Shown here piece after piece: positions 16,466 through 25,938 of a stretch of 35,858 bases of DNA. Made by a program: the position numbers and the translations under genes. Below the pieces are notes generated by a model. It did not search any database. It worked only from the letters and a program-made list of their open reading frames with translations, and was not told the origin of the DNA. Positions within the stretch are counted from its first letter, which is position 1. Every line of letters starts with the position of its first letter. Origin of the DNA: an uncultured Verrucomicrobia subdivision 3 bacterium (lineage in GTDB: Bacteria; Verrucomicrobiota; Verrucomicrobiia; Limisphaerales; UBA11358); NCBI GenBank assembly GCA_903889895.1, contig CAISYZ010000227.1, positions 1-35,858 on the forward strand, in the 5' to 3' direction.

Positions 16466-18337
16466 TTGATTGCCAGCTTGTTTATTGGCTGCGCTTTAAG
16501 CGGACTAGCCGCAGAACCCTCCCGGTGGATTCAGAATCTTCAAAACGCTCCCGCCAGCGTCGTTTTGGCGGATGGAACCAAGGCTGATTCAAAGGTGTTG
16601 CTGGTCAAACGCTCGTGGAACGGTTCGGTCTGCACAGCCACCGTCGTCAACACCGGCAAGACGCCGATGCGCTTGGCGCGGGTGGACTTGTTTGATTTTC
16701 AGCATGGGTTGGCGGGCAGCACGCCCATTTACGGCGAATCCTTCCAGATGCTCGCGCAGAACGGTGGCACGCTGGCGGCACCCGAAGACTGGGGCAATTA
16801 TCCCGACCGCAAGCATTACCGCCTCGAAGAACCGGAAGGCTTGCGCACCGCGCACGGCATGATGGTGCTGCGCCCGGCGGGAGCGGATCAGATACTGCTC
16901 GGCTACGGCTCGTGCCGCCGGTTTGACGGCCGGATTTCGTTTGATGCAAAACGGCTGCTGGTTTCCCTCGATTGCGAAGGTTTGGAACTGGCTCCGGGTG
17001 AAAGCTGGCAGCTGGAAGAGTTTTTTTGCGAAGCCGGCCCGGTGCGGGAGACCTTGTTGAACCACATCGCCCAACGCATTGAAAAAAATCATCCGCGCCG
17101 GACCGGGTTCAAGGCGCCGCCGCTGGGGTGGTGTTCCTGGTATTGTTTTGGGCCGAAACTCACGGTGCCGGACATCCGCCGCAACCTCGACTGGATCGCC
17201 ACTAATCTGCCACAGTTGCGCTACATCCAGATTGACGACGGCTACCAGCCCTGGATGGGCGACTGGCTGGAGACCGGGAAATCCTTCGGCGGCGACATCA
17301 AGGGTGTCTTGCGCGAAATTCGCGAGCGCGGTTTCGAGCCGGCCATCTGGCTGGCGCCGTTCGTGGCCAGCCCGGAATCCAAACTGTTCCATGACCACCC
17401 CGATTGGTTTGTGAAAGATGAGAACGGCCAGCCCTTGCGCTCGGACAAGGTGGGCTTTGGCGGCTGGCGGCTCGGCCCGTGGTATGCCTTGGACGGCACG
17501 CATCCCGAGGCGCAAAAATTCCTAGAACAAACCTTCCGCACCATGCGGCAGGAATGGGGCTGCACTTATTTCAAACTTGATGCGAATTATTGGGGTGCGC
17601 TGCGATCTGGACATTTTCACGATCCCAAAGCCACGCGGATTGAAGCTTACCGACGCGGGATGGAAGCGGCCTTGCGCGGGGCGGGCGATGCGTTTATTCT
17701 CGGCTGCAATCACCCGATTTGGCCCTCGCTCGGCTTGGTGGACGGGGCGCGCAGCGGGAATGACATTTCGCGCGACTGGCACAGTATTCGCGACGATGGC
17801 CGGCAGAATCTGCTGCGCGGCTGGGAGAATGGACGGTTCTGGTGGAACGACCCTGATTGTGCCGTGTTGTCGCCCGGCATGGTGATGGACATCAGCGGCA
17901 ACACGACCGGCGCGACGGGATTGCCGCCGAACGAGGTGTTGTTTCATGCCACGACGGTTCATGCTTCCGGCGGCATGATGTTGAGCGGTGACGATTTGCC
18001 GGCGCTCGCGCCCGAGCGCGTGACCCTGTTGCGGAAGCTGATTCCGCCGACGGGGCGGGCGGCGAGTTTTGCCGATGAGACGCTCACAGTTGGGCGCACA
18101 CCCAATGGGAATGGGGAATATTTGTATCTGTTCAATTGGGGTGATACGCCGGTGGATCGGGTGGTGTCATTGCCGCGCAAGATGAGCCTGAAAAACTACT
18201 GGACCGGTGAATCGCTTGGCGAGCATGAAGGCGAATACCGTGTGCCCGCGCTGGCACCCCACACCGCCCTTATGCTGGAAGCCACCGGCAGCGGGAAAGT
18301 GAAGTCAGATTCACTGACCGCCTCCCGCAGCGAATAA
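16466..18337 (+). CDS. GH36-like exported alpha-galactosidase
   Basis: This glycoside hydrolase probably releases alpha-linked galactose or a related sugar in the periplasm. The barrel begins PPLGWCSWYCFGPK and continues YIQIDDGYQPWMGDW and PAIWLAPFVAS. The likely nucleophile is Asp372 in TYFKLDANYWG and the acid/base Asp433 in DGARSGNDISRDW, the positions used in GH36 (clan GH-D). A beta domain with TLTVGRTPNGNGEYLYLFNW ends the protein. Start: no in-frame ATG exists. TTG 16466 is the first accepted start codon, but it yields a signal peptide with no basic n-region. The in-frame ATA at 16445 would add IKLNTIR before LIASLFIGCALSGLAA, an ideal signal peptide, so the true start may be 16445. 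The gene leads a plus-strand run of eight genes and follows box C. Exact sugar specificity is uncertain. Confidence 0.85.
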   Translation: MIASLFIGCALSGLAAEPSRWIQNLQNAPASVVLADGTKADSKVLLVKRSWNGSVCTATVVNTGKTPMRLARVDLFDFQHGLAGSTPIYGESFQMLAQNGGTLAAPEDWGNYPDRKHYRLEEPEGLRTAHGMMVLRPAGADQILLGYGSCRRFDGRISFDAKRLLVSLDCEGLELAPGESWQLEEFFCEAGPVRETLLNHIAQRIEKNHPRRTGFKAPPLGWCSWYCFGPKLTVPDIRRNLDWIATNLPQLRYIQIDDGYQPWMGDWLETGKSFGGDIKGVLREIRERGFEPAIWLAPFVASPESKLFHDHPDWFVKDENGQPLRSDKVGFGGWRLGPWYALDGTHPEAQKFLEQTFRTMRQEWGCTYFKLDANYWGALRSGHFHDPKATRIEAYRRGMEAALRGAGDAFILGCNHPIWPSLGLVDGARSGNDISRDWHSIRDDGRQNLLRGWENGRFWWNDPDCAVLSPGMVMDISGNTTGATGLPPNEVLFHATTVHASGGMMLSGDDLPALAPERVTLLRKLIPPTGRAASFADETLTVGRTPNGNGEYLYLFNWGDTPVDRVVSLPRKMSLKNYWTGESLGEHEGEYRVPALAPHTALMLEATGSGKVKSDSLTASRSE

Positions 18338-18382
18338 AGTGAATGAACCAACCAGAAATGATCCTAACATCCAAGGTTATCC

Positions 18383-19213
18383 ATGAAAGAGAACTCTGAC
18401 ATCAAGCGCAAGCGGAGCGCCTTCACGCTCATCGAGCTGCTCGTCGTCATCGCGATTATTGCGATTTTGGCGGCGCTGCTGCTCCCGGCACTGACCAAGG
18501 CGAAAGGCCGGGCCTTGCGGATCAGTTGCAGCAGCAATGTCCGGCAAATTGCCATGGGTAATCCCTTGTTTGCCGGCGACAACGACGACCAACTTCCATG
18601 CGCGCAATACTTGGATGATAGCGGGAACTACAGAAATTGGATAGATGACATTGGCCAATACATCGGCGTTAAGGGTAGGTCAGCCTCCGGGCAGGGCTTT
18701 ACACAGGAAAGTCGTGTCTTGGAATGTCCCGCGCATCATCCGGTTGCGACACCGCAAGCCAACGGCTTTTGCTCCTATGTGCCGATGATATGGGGCAGTG
18801 CGAATATTGACACTTCGCCGAATGCAAAACAGGCTGTGTGGTCGTGGTATTTCACCCAAATTGGTGCCCCAAATGGAAATGGCGGCTTGGATATTAGGAG
18901 AAAGCTCTCCCAGATCAATGGCCAATCCGACGTGGCGACTCTAACTGAAATGGCGATTGATAAAAATACCGGCGGCGCCTTGGGATTTTATCAAGCGGTT
19001 AATGTCACCTGGCAGGTTGGTTCGGATTGTGTTGGCACCCAGGCAGGCTGGCCCGACGCCAATAATGTCACGCTCAAGGTTCACGATGGTATTGTTGATT
19101 ATGCCTTTGTAGATGGGCACATGGAATCCCTCAAGTGGAATGACCCACGCGTTATTGGCACTGGCACCACGAATGCCCCAGGAGGCATCTGGACGATTTG
19201 TCAGGGTGATTGA
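18383..19213 (+). CDS. Prepilin-like secreted protein with H-X9-DG motif
   Basis: The protein begins with a type IV prepilin signal: [19 protein letters not shown]. Cleavage is expected after Ala13, giving mature Phe+1 and Glu+5 (Glu18). A hydrophobic helix follows to about residue 37. The remaining 240 residues form a globular region with Cys-containing loops. Near the end is [16 protein letters not shown], the H-X9-DG pattern (His234, Asp244-Gly245) common in the large pseudopilin-like families of Planctomycetes and Verrucomicrobia (DUF1559-like). Those families are abundant, and their role is thought to be in a type II secretion or pilus-like apparatus at the surface. The gene sits inside the CAZyme operon, 45 bases after the GH36-like gene and 18 bases before the lipoprotein gene, so it may be a locus-specific secretion or surface component. 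That role is inferred. Confidence 0.88.
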   Translation: MKENSDIKRKRSAFTLIELLVVIAIIAILAALLLPALTKAKGRALRISCSSNVRQIAMGNPLFAGDNDDQLPCAQYLDDSGNYRNWIDDIGQYIGVKGRSASGQGFTQESRVLECPAHHPVATPQANGFCSYVPMIWGSANIDTSPNAKQAVWSWYFTQIGAPNGNGGLDIRRKLSQINGQSDVATLTEMAIDKNTGGALGFYQAVNVTWQVGSDCVGTQAGWPDANNVTLKVHDGIVDYAFVDGHMESLKWNDPRVIGTGTTNAPGGIWTICQGD

Positions 19214-19231
19214 CTCAATTCTCAATAAACT

Positions 19232-19621
19232 ATGAAAACAATAATAGGCACGATCGTGACTGCAGTTGCGATTGTTTTAACTGTTTGCGGCTGTCACAAG
19301 TCGGCTTCATCCAATGGTGGAAACCAACCGGGAGACAAGCCGACCAGCGCCAGCCAATCGAATGACCTTCTATTGATTGCTGTTGTAAAATCCGAATTCG
19401 CCGACCATGTGCGCGGCTTGTTAAGCAATGCGGGCATTGAGGCGAAAGTGGAACAGGCTGGCGAAACCGCCATACCGAAGAATTCCTTTCAGGCGCCGCC
19501 CGGCAGTTGGTGCGTAATGGTTGCACCAACGGCAAAATCTAAAGCCACAAAAATTCTTTACAAAGATTTCCACGATTATTACAGCAAGGGCGTATATCTC
19601 TGGGCAATGCCTCCATTTTAA
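19232..19621 (+). CDS. Small putative lipoprotein, function unknown
   Basis: A 129-residue protein with a lipoprotein-style signal: MKTIIGTIVTAVAIVLTVCG-C, so Cys21 would be lipidated and the protein membrane-anchored. A Ser/Asn/Gly-rich linker (about 22-43) follows. The compact domain (about 45-129) reads LLLIAVVKSEFADHVRGLLS and later WCVMVAPTAKSKATKILYKD, suggesting a beta-alpha-beta sandwich of ACT/DUF2007-like type. I do not recognise the family with confidence. It lies between the prepilin-like gene (18 bases upstream) and the fucosidase gene, all on one strand, so co-expression is likely. Confidence 0.75.
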   Translation: MKTIIGTIVTAVAIVLTVCGCHKSASSNGGNQPGDKPTSASQSNDLLLIAVVKSEFADHVRGLLSNAGIEAKVEQAGETAIPKNSFQAPPGSWCVMVAPTAKSKATKILYKDFHDYYSKGVYLWAMPPF

Positions 19622-19683
19622 CGAAAGCTTGGAGAACAATGCGGCGGAAGCCGGATGGATTGACCTCACTGATTTCATTTTTT

Positions 19684-21498
19684 ATGTCTAAACGGAGTTT
19701 TTGTTCGGCAGTGCTTCTGCCTTTTTTGCTGCTTGCGTCGGCAAGCGCCGCTGAAAGCAACAAAACCATAGTGGACGGCACCTCCGCTGCCATGTGGGGC
19801 AGTGGCGGCGTGAAGACGAATTTAACTCGCGGCGCGTGGCTGAAGAATTCGCGGTTTGCCATGTTCATCCACTGGGGACTTTATTCCGAGTTGGGCGGCG
19901 AGTGGAACGGCAAGACCTACTATGGCATCGCCGAATGGCTCATGAACCGCGCCAAAATTCCCGTGGCCGAGTATGAAAAAACGGCGGCGCGGTTCAACCC
20001 GACCAACTTCAACGCGAGCGAATGGGTGCAGCTGGCGCAGGATGCCGGCATGACCCACATGATGATCACCGCCAAGCATCACGAAGGTTTTGCAATGTTT
20101 AATTCGGCGGCCAGCCCGTTCAATATCGTCACGGCGACGCCGTTCAAGCGCGATCCGCTGAAGGAATTAGCCGAAGCCTGTCGCGACAAGGGAGAACGGC
20201 TGGGCTTCTATTATTCGCAGACGCTGGACTGGCACGAGCGCGATGCGGTGGGCAACGACTGGGATTTTCCGGCGGATGGCCGCGACTTTGAGCATTACCT
20301 AAGAACCAAGGCGCTTCCCCAAATTGACGAACTCTTGCGCGGCTATGGTTCGGTGGCCGGCATCTGGTTCGACACGCCGGGGCCGATTACGCCGGAAGAA
20401 TCGAAGATGCTGGTGGATCGCGTTCACGAACTTCAGCCGCAGTGCCTGGTGAACAGCCGCATTGGCAACAGCCTCGGCGATTACGACACGTTGGGCGACC
20501 AGGAAATTCCGCCGTTGCCGCGTCCGGGTCTTTGGGAAACGCCGGACACGCACAACGACACCTGGGCTTATGCCAAGAATGACCATAACTGGAAAAGTCC
20601 GACTGAAATTGCCGAACGGTTGGTCAGCGTGGTCAGCCGTGGCGGCACCTATATGCTCAACGTCGGTCCGGATGGCACGGGTCGGATTCCGGAACAATGT
20701 GCCCGGATCCTGCGGGAGGTGGGAAAATGGGTGCATGCCCATGAGAACGCCATCGAAGGCACCGACCCGACGCCGTTTGGCTCGCTCGCGTGGGGCGAAT
20801 GCACCATGCGCGGTAACACGCTGTTCCTTCATGTATTTAATTGGCCCGCCGACGGACGTCTGGTTGTGCCCGGCCTCAAGACGAAAGTGAAAAGCGCACG
20901 ATTGGAAAACGGCGGGAAGTTGCCAATCAGGGCGAAGGCGGATACGGTGGAAATCTCGCTGCCGCCGCAACGGCCCGATGTCCTCATCCCGGTGGTGACG
21001 GTAGAACTGGCGGCACCGGCGGAAGCGAGCCGCGAACATTTTGTGCTCAACGGTTACCGCAACGAACTTAAGACCGGCGAGGCGGAATTGACGGGATGCG
21101 AGCGGGCCAAGGTGGATTGGATGGAAAAATTCGGCGACTGGAAACATGCCGAGTGCTTGTGGGGCTGGGAAGGTGAAAATAGTTCGGCGGCATGGGAGTT
21201 TCGCACCATCGAACCGGGATCGTTCTATCTCGATGTGGAATACACCTGCCCCGCCAAGGACGACTATTCCGAATGGCGCGTGCGCTGTGACGATACGGAT
21301 CTGACCTTCCCGTTGATTGACACCGGGGAACGGGAAAAGCGTGAAGCCTTCGGCGGCGCGTTGCCGCGCTTCCGCACCTATCGCGTGGGCATCATTGATT
21401 TTCCGAAACCCGGCGCACAGCGGCTCACAATCAATCCCACCGGCTTGGCCGGTAAAGATATTCGCATTTCGGCGCTGCGCCTGACGCCGGTTGAGTAA
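19684..21498 (+). CDS. GH29 alpha-L-fucosidase with C-terminal binding-type domain
   Basis: This retaining exo-glycosidase should release alpha-L-fucose in the periplasm or outside the cell. ATG 19684 is chosen because it opens a clean signal peptide (MSKRSFCSAVLLPFLLLASA-SAAE); the ATG at 19639 adds 15 residues ahead of it. GH29 hallmarks are WLKNSRFAMFIHWGLYS, GMTHMMITAKHHEGFAMFNS, LGFYYSQTLDWHE, and nucleophile Asp230 in SVAGIWFDTPGP. SRGGTYMLNVGPDGTGRIPE is the usual end of the barrel. A beta-sandwich follows. A further segment (about 440-604, KFGDWKHAECLWGWEGENSS and later YRVGIIDFPKPGAQRLTI) looks like a carbohydrate-binding domain (CBM6/35 or DUF5077-like). The acid/base Glu cannot be placed confidently, so the type A or B linkage class is open. 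Confidence 0.93.
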   Translation: MSKRSFCSAVLLPFLLLASASAAESNKTIVDGTSAAMWGSGGVKTNLTRGAWLKNSRFAMFIHWGLYSELGGEWNGKTYYGIAEWLMNRAKIPVAEYEKTAARFNPTNFNASEWVQLAQDAGMTHMMITAKHHEGFAMFNSAASPFNIVTATPFKRDPLKELAEACRDKGERLGFYYSQTLDWHERDAVGNDWDFPADGRDFEHYLRTKALPQIDELLRGYGSVAGIWFDTPGPITPEESKMLVDRVHELQPQCLVNSRIGNSLGDYDTLGDQEIPPLPRPGLWETPDTHNDTWAYAKNDHNWKSPTEIAERLVSVVSRGGTYMLNVGPDGTGRIPEQCARILREVGKWVHAHENAIEGTDPTPFGSLAWGECTMRGNTLFLHVFNWPADGRLVVPGLKTKVKSARLENGGKLPIRAKADTVEISLPPQRPDVLIPVVTVELAAPAEASREHFVLNGYRNELKTGEAELTGCERAKVDWMEKFGDWKHAECLWGWEGENSSAAWEFRTIEPGSFYLDVEYTCPAKDDYSEWRVRCDDTDLTFPLIDTGEREKREAFGGALPRFRTYRVGIIDFPKPGAQRLTINPTGLAGKDIRISALRLTPVE

Positions 21499-21514
21499 AC
21501 AAATGATTTAGTAT

Positions 21515-21543
21515 TTGCACTCAAATTAGCATTTAACTTTAAC
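21515..21543 (+). promoter_or_regulatory. Possible weak promoter ahead of the SGNH hydrolase gene
   Basis: In the AT-rich 80-base gap, TTGCAC (21515-21520) and TTTAAC (21538-21543) are 17 bases apart. Matches to the sigma-70 consensus are only partial, so this may be chance in AT-rich DNA. The five-copy box is absent here. Confidence 0.2.
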
Positions 21544-21578
21544 TGCGGTATCGCCATTCATCATCAACCATTAAACCC

Positions 21579-22922
21579 ATGAAGTATTTCCGTCGGGACT
21601 GCTATTTCCACGCGGCCTTTATTGCGCTTGCCGTTTCTCAAATATTTTCCGTCGCCACTTGGGCGGCCGATTACGAGCCGAAACCAAACGACCCGTATTT
21701 CGTGAAGTTCAACCCGCGCCAGGCACCGGCACCAGGCCCGTTGCTGCTGAAGGAAGGCGACCGGCTGGCCATCATCGGTGACTCGATCACCGAACAGAAA
21801 ATGTATTCACGCATCATCGAAACTTACCTGACGGTGTGCGTGCCGGAATTGAAAATCACCGCGCGGCAATTCGGCTGGGGCGGCGAAACGGCGGAGGGCT
21901 TTCTGCGCCGTATGACGAACGACTGCCTGCGCTTCAATCCCACCATCGCGACGCTGTGCTATGGCATGAACGACCACCGCTACCGGCCGTTTGACGTGGC
22001 GAACGCCGATTGGTATGTGGCGCGCTACTCCACCGTGATGTCGAATTTGCTCGCGGCGAATTGCCGCGTGGTGCTCGGTTCGCCCGGCTGCGTCGGCAAG
22101 GTGCCGCCGTGGACACATTACAGCCCCTACACCCTCGACGAATTGAACATCAACCTTTGCGCCTTGCGCGATCTCGACATCGGGCTTGCCAACTCTGGCG
22201 GCGCGCGCTTTGCCGACGTGTTTTGGCCGATGTTCAAAGCCGGCCACGAGGGACAAAAAAATTACGGCACAAATTACATGCTTTCCGGCCAGGACGGCGT
22301 GCATCCTGGCTGGGCCGGACATTTGGTGATGGCTTATGCCTTTTTGCGGGCGATGGGATTGGACGGCGACATCGGCACGTTGACCGTTGACCTCGGCGCA
22401 CAAACCGCCACCGCCACCTCCGGGCACACAGTCGAAAGTTTCAGCAACAACCAGCTAACCGTCGTCAGCGCGAAATACCCCTTCTGCGCCGGCGGCGTAA
22501 CGAACAGCGACAATTCCCTCCGCTCCGGCGCGACGCTGGTGCCGTTCTTCGAAGAGTTGAGCCGCTTCAAGCTCATCGTCCGCCGAGCGCCCGCCGCGCA
22601 GTATCAAGTTATTTGGGGCAACACCACGAATGTTTACACATCTGCGCAACTCGCGTCCGGCGTGAATCTCGCCGCCGATTTCGTGGACAATCCGTTTTGT
22701 GAACCGTTCCGGAAAGTGGACGAGGCGGTCAAGGCCAAACAGGATTACGAAACTTATCAAATCAAGCAGGTTTTCCACAGCAAGGAGGCGCAAACGAACA
22801 TGGTCACGGCCGTGGAAAAAACTGAAGGCGAGCGAGCGCCGCTTGCCGCCGCCATCGCCGCCGCGATGGTGCCCGTGCGGCATACCATTACCATCTTACC
22901 GCTGGCGGAAAGCAGCCGATGA
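21579..22922 (+). CDS. Exported SGNH/GDSL hydrolase (probable carbohydrate esterase)
   Basis: This is probably an esterase that removes acyl groups from glycans. The ATG at 21579 gives an N-terminal signal (hydrophobic HAAFIALAVSQIFSVATWAA). All four SGNH blocks are visible: block I LAIIGDSITEQ with Ser69, block II Gly in FGWGGETAEG, block III YGMND with Asn131, and block V GQDGVHPGWAGH with Asp239 and His242. About 200 residues follow the catalytic domain (DIGTLTVDLG... to the end). These include a mixed alpha/beta and helical tail typical of the longer SGNH proteins in Planctomycetes and Verrucomicrobia. It is 80 bases after the fucosidase gene and 29 bases before the next start. Natural substrate is unknown. 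Confidence 0.9.
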   Translation: MKYFRRDCYFHAAFIALAVSQIFSVATWAADYEPKPNDPYFVKFNPRQAPAPGPLLLKEGDRLAIIGDSITEQKMYSRIIETYLTVCVPELKITARQFGWGGETAEGFLRRMTNDCLRFNPTIATLCYGMNDHRYRPFDVANADWYVARYSTVMSNLLAANCRVVLGSPGCVGKVPPWTHYSPYTLDELNINLCALRDLDIGLANSGGARFADVFWPMFKAGHEGQKNYGTNYMLSGQDGVHPGWAGHLVMAYAFLRAMGLDGDIGTLTVDLGAQTATATSGHTVESFSNNQLTVVSAKYPFCAGGVTNSDNSLRSGATLVPFFEELSRFKLIVRRAPAAQYQVIWGNTTNVYTSAQLASGVNLAADFVDNPFCEPFRKVDEAVKAKQDYETYQIKQVFHSKEAQTNMVTAVEKTEGERAPLAAAIAAAMVPVRHTITILPLAESSR

Positions 22923-22951
22923 TGCAGAGGCAGGTATCCAATCATCCATCC

Positions 22952-25888
22952 ATGAAGAAGACATTTTTTTGGGGCATCCTTGGTTTTATTTTATTGCCGC
23001 TGTGCGGCGCTCAGGCCATTGAACTGTCGGCCGGCACGTTCGCCCTGACCTTTGATAAGGACGGTCGCCCGGCCTCCGGCCATCGCAAAACCGATGGCGC
23101 GGAATTTTTGCGCGCGGGCAATGGTGGTCAGGGCTTCTACCTGAAATCGCCCGACACCGATCCCGTTCGCCTGAATAAACTGACGCTTCAGCCGGATGGC
23201 CGGCTCTCGGCTCAAAGCGATGATGGCACCAAGGAAGTTTTTTTCCGCGTGACGCACGGCCAGCGGCATCTCGCGTTGCGGATCGAACGCGTCGCGGGCA
23301 TGCCGCCGGAGCGGTTGGCGGAATTACACTTTGAAATGAACGCCGATCCGCGTCTGCGGGTGCTGCCCCTTGATTACATGACACAGGCGGACAACTGGGA
23401 CTACGGCGTCCGGGTGGCATGGGCGGACTTCTGGCATCGTTCACCACAGGATCCGCTGGGCGGATTTGCCATCTACGAGAAGACCGACGATGACGACGAG
23501 GACGCCACGTTGCTGCGACTTTGGGTTGAGGAAAAGTTACCACATCCGAAAGTGGCCGGGGCTTGGACGATGGAACGCGCCCATCAATGGGTTGAGGACT
23601 GGCAGCACCGGTTTGCGGATCGCGGGCAACTTATACTGGCGGGCAAGAGCATCGCCGAACTTCACGACGGCGTGGAGTTCGCCCGCAAGGCCGGGCTCAA
23701 ACAGATTTATTTGTTCACGGACACTTGGCGGACTGACCCGTTCTGGCCGGTCACCGATCTGAACTGGGGCGTCAACCGCAGTGTTTTTCCGCGCGGCGAA
23801 ACGGATTTGCGGGAGTTTTCAGATTTCGTGCGCGGCCAGGGAATGTATCTTGCCTTGCACTATATCAGCGGCGGGATCGGCCTGCGCGACCCGCATTACG
23901 TCGGCCAGAAACCGGATCATCGCTTCGCCACTTGGGGCGGCGGGCAACTGGCGCGGGAAATTGGATTGGCGGACACGACTCTCGTTTTCAAACCGGCACC
24001 CGGCGTTGTTCCGCCGGCGCAACATCAGCCGGCCTATCCGCATTTTTTTGAGTGGAACCTGCTGCGCGTCGGCGACGAACTGGTGCGCATCGGATCTATT
24101 CAGTCGGAAGCCGACGGCACCTGGACTTTGAAAAATTGCCAGCGCGGCCAAGGTTCAACTAAAGCGGTCGCCCACCCGCAGGGCGAGGATGCCGACGGCC
24201 TGCTGGTTGCCTACGGACAAAACCTCGTTCCCGACAACGACTCAACCCTGCTGGATGAGGTGGCGCAGAACTACGCCGGCTTGCTGAATCGTTGTGTGGT
24301 CGAACACGCGGAATTTGATGGCGCGGAAATTCACGGTCAGGACGGCCGGTGGGGCTATCGCAAATTTGCGACCCGCGTCTATGAAACATTGGATCACCCG
24401 ACCACCGCCCACGACAGCGGTGGCAGCCGGCCGGCCGCCTGGTTTGAATACCGGCTGAATTCCTCCCGCCGCCTGATGCTGGGAAGTTGCGCTTACACCC
24501 ACGGCAACTACAGCGTGCCGGTCACGCTCGCCACGCCGTCGCGGCCAGCGACCACGTTGCTGGATGCGCACTTCATGCTCAGTCAGGGCAACTATGGCGG
24601 CGCGCTGGGCATCTCCAAACCGGAGCCGATGTTCGGCGTGACGCCCCAGACGCTCAAGGCGCACGGTTTGACCGACCAATTTCTGGAAGCACTCAATAAT
24701 TGGCGGGAAATCTGCAACTTGCTGACCGATGAACAGCGCAAACACCTAAACGACACCTTTGCCCAGCCCCAAGGCGAAGCAGCAAAGTTTAACGGCCATC
24801 TCTGTTCGCCGGTGGTCTGGGTGGCGAAAAAAGTCGAGGGCAGCAATTACCAAATTGTTCCCACGCGGGTTCTCACGCGCGCGACAGGCGATATTCTTTG
24901 GCAAAATGGCCAGGAGCACGGCGCAATTTCACCGCGCCAATTCATCAAGCCGGGAGAAACGCTGGTGCTGGAAAATCCCGAGGCCGCGCAACCGCTTCAG
25001 TTCATCCTCCACGTCTTGCCCGGATTCAAACCGGAAGAGCGAGCGGAACAGGCGAAAGCCGGGAGCGCTCCAAAGGCTAGGACTGCGACCGAGTTTTTCG
25101 TCGCGGGCAATGACGCAGTTGCATCCACTTCGGGGAACGCCCCGGCGGGGAATGTTTTACTTCAACCCACCAACGCGCAGGCCATCCACGCCGCCGGTGA
25201 CACCGGCATCCGCCTGGATGGGGACGCGCTCGTGCTGACGGCCTCCAACCCGGACAATCGCCTGCGGCGTGAAACCGAAAAGCTCCCTTCATGGAATGTG
25301 TCCCTGGACATGACCCGCCGGCGCGGATTGGGCATGTGGGTGACCGGCGACAACAGCGGCGCGTTGCTGCTGGTGAAAGCTGGCCGCCGCGATTATGTGT
25401 TGCCGATTGATTTTACCGGCCGTCGCTATGTGGAAATTCCCAACGGCGAAGTTTCCTGGGCCAGCAGCGACTGGGGCTGGCGGATGGAAACCAAAAGCGC
25501 TGACTATTCAAATGTCCGCACCGTCGAGATTGGTTTCGGCCAGCTTCCCCCCGGACGGAAGGCCACGGTCAAGGTCGAGCAGCTCACCGCGCTGGGCGAA
25601 ATCCCCGTTGCGCTGAAGAACCCCGTCATCCACCTCGGCTCCGGCCAGCTTCGCGTGCTGGGTGCCGTTGGCAGCGGCCAGTTTCTGCAATACACCGGCG
25701 GCGAGAAGGCTACTCTCTACGATGAAAACTGGCATCCGCTTGGCGAGTTTCCAGCTGAAAAAAATAATTATGTCATGCCCACGGGCGAGGCTGCGATCAC
25801 AGTGACGAGCGAACAAACCCCGCCAACACCTTGGTTGGATGTGCAATTTATCACCACCGGCACGCCCATGACCCTCACCAAGAAATAA
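22952..25888 (+). CDS. Large exported TIM-barrel-like enzyme of unassigned family
   Basis: I do not recognise an established CAZy family. Starting at ATG 22952, the 978-residue protein has a signal peptide (MKKTFFWGILGFILLPLCGAQA) and an N-terminal beta domain (about 25-210). A barrel-like region (about 210-560) has alternating strands and helices: FARKAGLKQIYLFTDTW, DLREFSDFVRGQGMYLALHY, and CVVEHAEFDGAEIHGQDG. Asp456 and Glu459 of FDGAE look like active-site acids on a barrel strand. C-terminal beta domains (about 650-978) include GLGMWVTGDNSGALLLVKAG and RYVEIPNGEVSWASSDW. The whole length recurs in the 10348-16251 fusion (RGVAITVNGDNSG, IEIPNGEASWYRAD, E[ST]LDHPT). Its place between the SGNH esterase and a sulfatase in the operon supports a glycan-degrading role. 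Catalysis is inferred from fold-like pattern and context. Confidence 0.8.
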   Translation: MKKTFFWGILGFILLPLCGAQAIELSAGTFALTFDKDGRPASGHRKTDGAEFLRAGNGGQGFYLKSPDTDPVRLNKLTLQPDGRLSAQSDDGTKEVFFRVTHGQRHLALRIERVAGMPPERLAELHFEMNADPRLRVLPLDYMTQADNWDYGVRVAWADFWHRSPQDPLGGFAIYEKTDDDDEDATLLRLWVEEKLPHPKVAGAWTMERAHQWVEDWQHRFADRGQLILAGKSIAELHDGVEFARKAGLKQIYLFTDTWRTDPFWPVTDLNWGVNRSVFPRGETDLREFSDFVRGQGMYLALHYISGGIGLRDPHYVGQKPDHRFATWGGGQLAREIGLADTTLVFKPAPGVVPPAQHQPAYPHFFEWNLLRVGDELVRIGSIQSEADGTWTLKNCQRGQGSTKAVAHPQGEDADGLLVAYGQNLVPDNDSTLLDEVAQNYAGLLNRCVVEHAEFDGAEIHGQDGRWGYRKFATRVYETLDHPTTAHDSGGSRPAAWFEYRLNSSRRLMLGSCAYTHGNYSVPVTLATPSRPATTLLDAHFMLSQGNYGGALGISKPEPMFGVTPQTLKAHGLTDQFLEALNNWREICNLLTDEQRKHLNDTFAQPQGEAAKFNGHLCSPVVWVAKKVEGSNYQIVPTRVLTRATGDILWQNGQEHGAISPRQFIKPGETLVLENPEAAQPLQFILHVLPGFKPEERAEQAKAGSAPKARTATEFFVAGNDAVASTSGNAPAGNVLLQPTNAQAIHAAGDTGIRLDGDALVLTASNPDNRLRRETEKLPSWNVSLDMTRRRGLGMWVTGDNSGALLLVKAGRRDYVLPIDFTGRRYVEIPNGEVSWASSDWGWRMETKSADYSNVRTVEIGFGQLPPGRKATVKVEQLTALGEIPVALKNPVIHLGSGQLRVLGAVGSGQFLQYTGGEKATLYDENWHPLGEFPAEKNNYVMPTGEAAITVTSEQTPPTPWLDVQFITTGTPMTLTKK

Positions 25889-25938
25889 TTTTGAAGCCCA
25901 AAGCGGCACGGATCCGGCGACGCACTGACAAAGTAAGA

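Noticed and set aside
20299..21147. Open frame of 282 codons antisense to the fucosidase gene
   Set aside because: The sense strand carries clear GH29 motifs throughout; the antisense frame is His/Arg-rich shadow.
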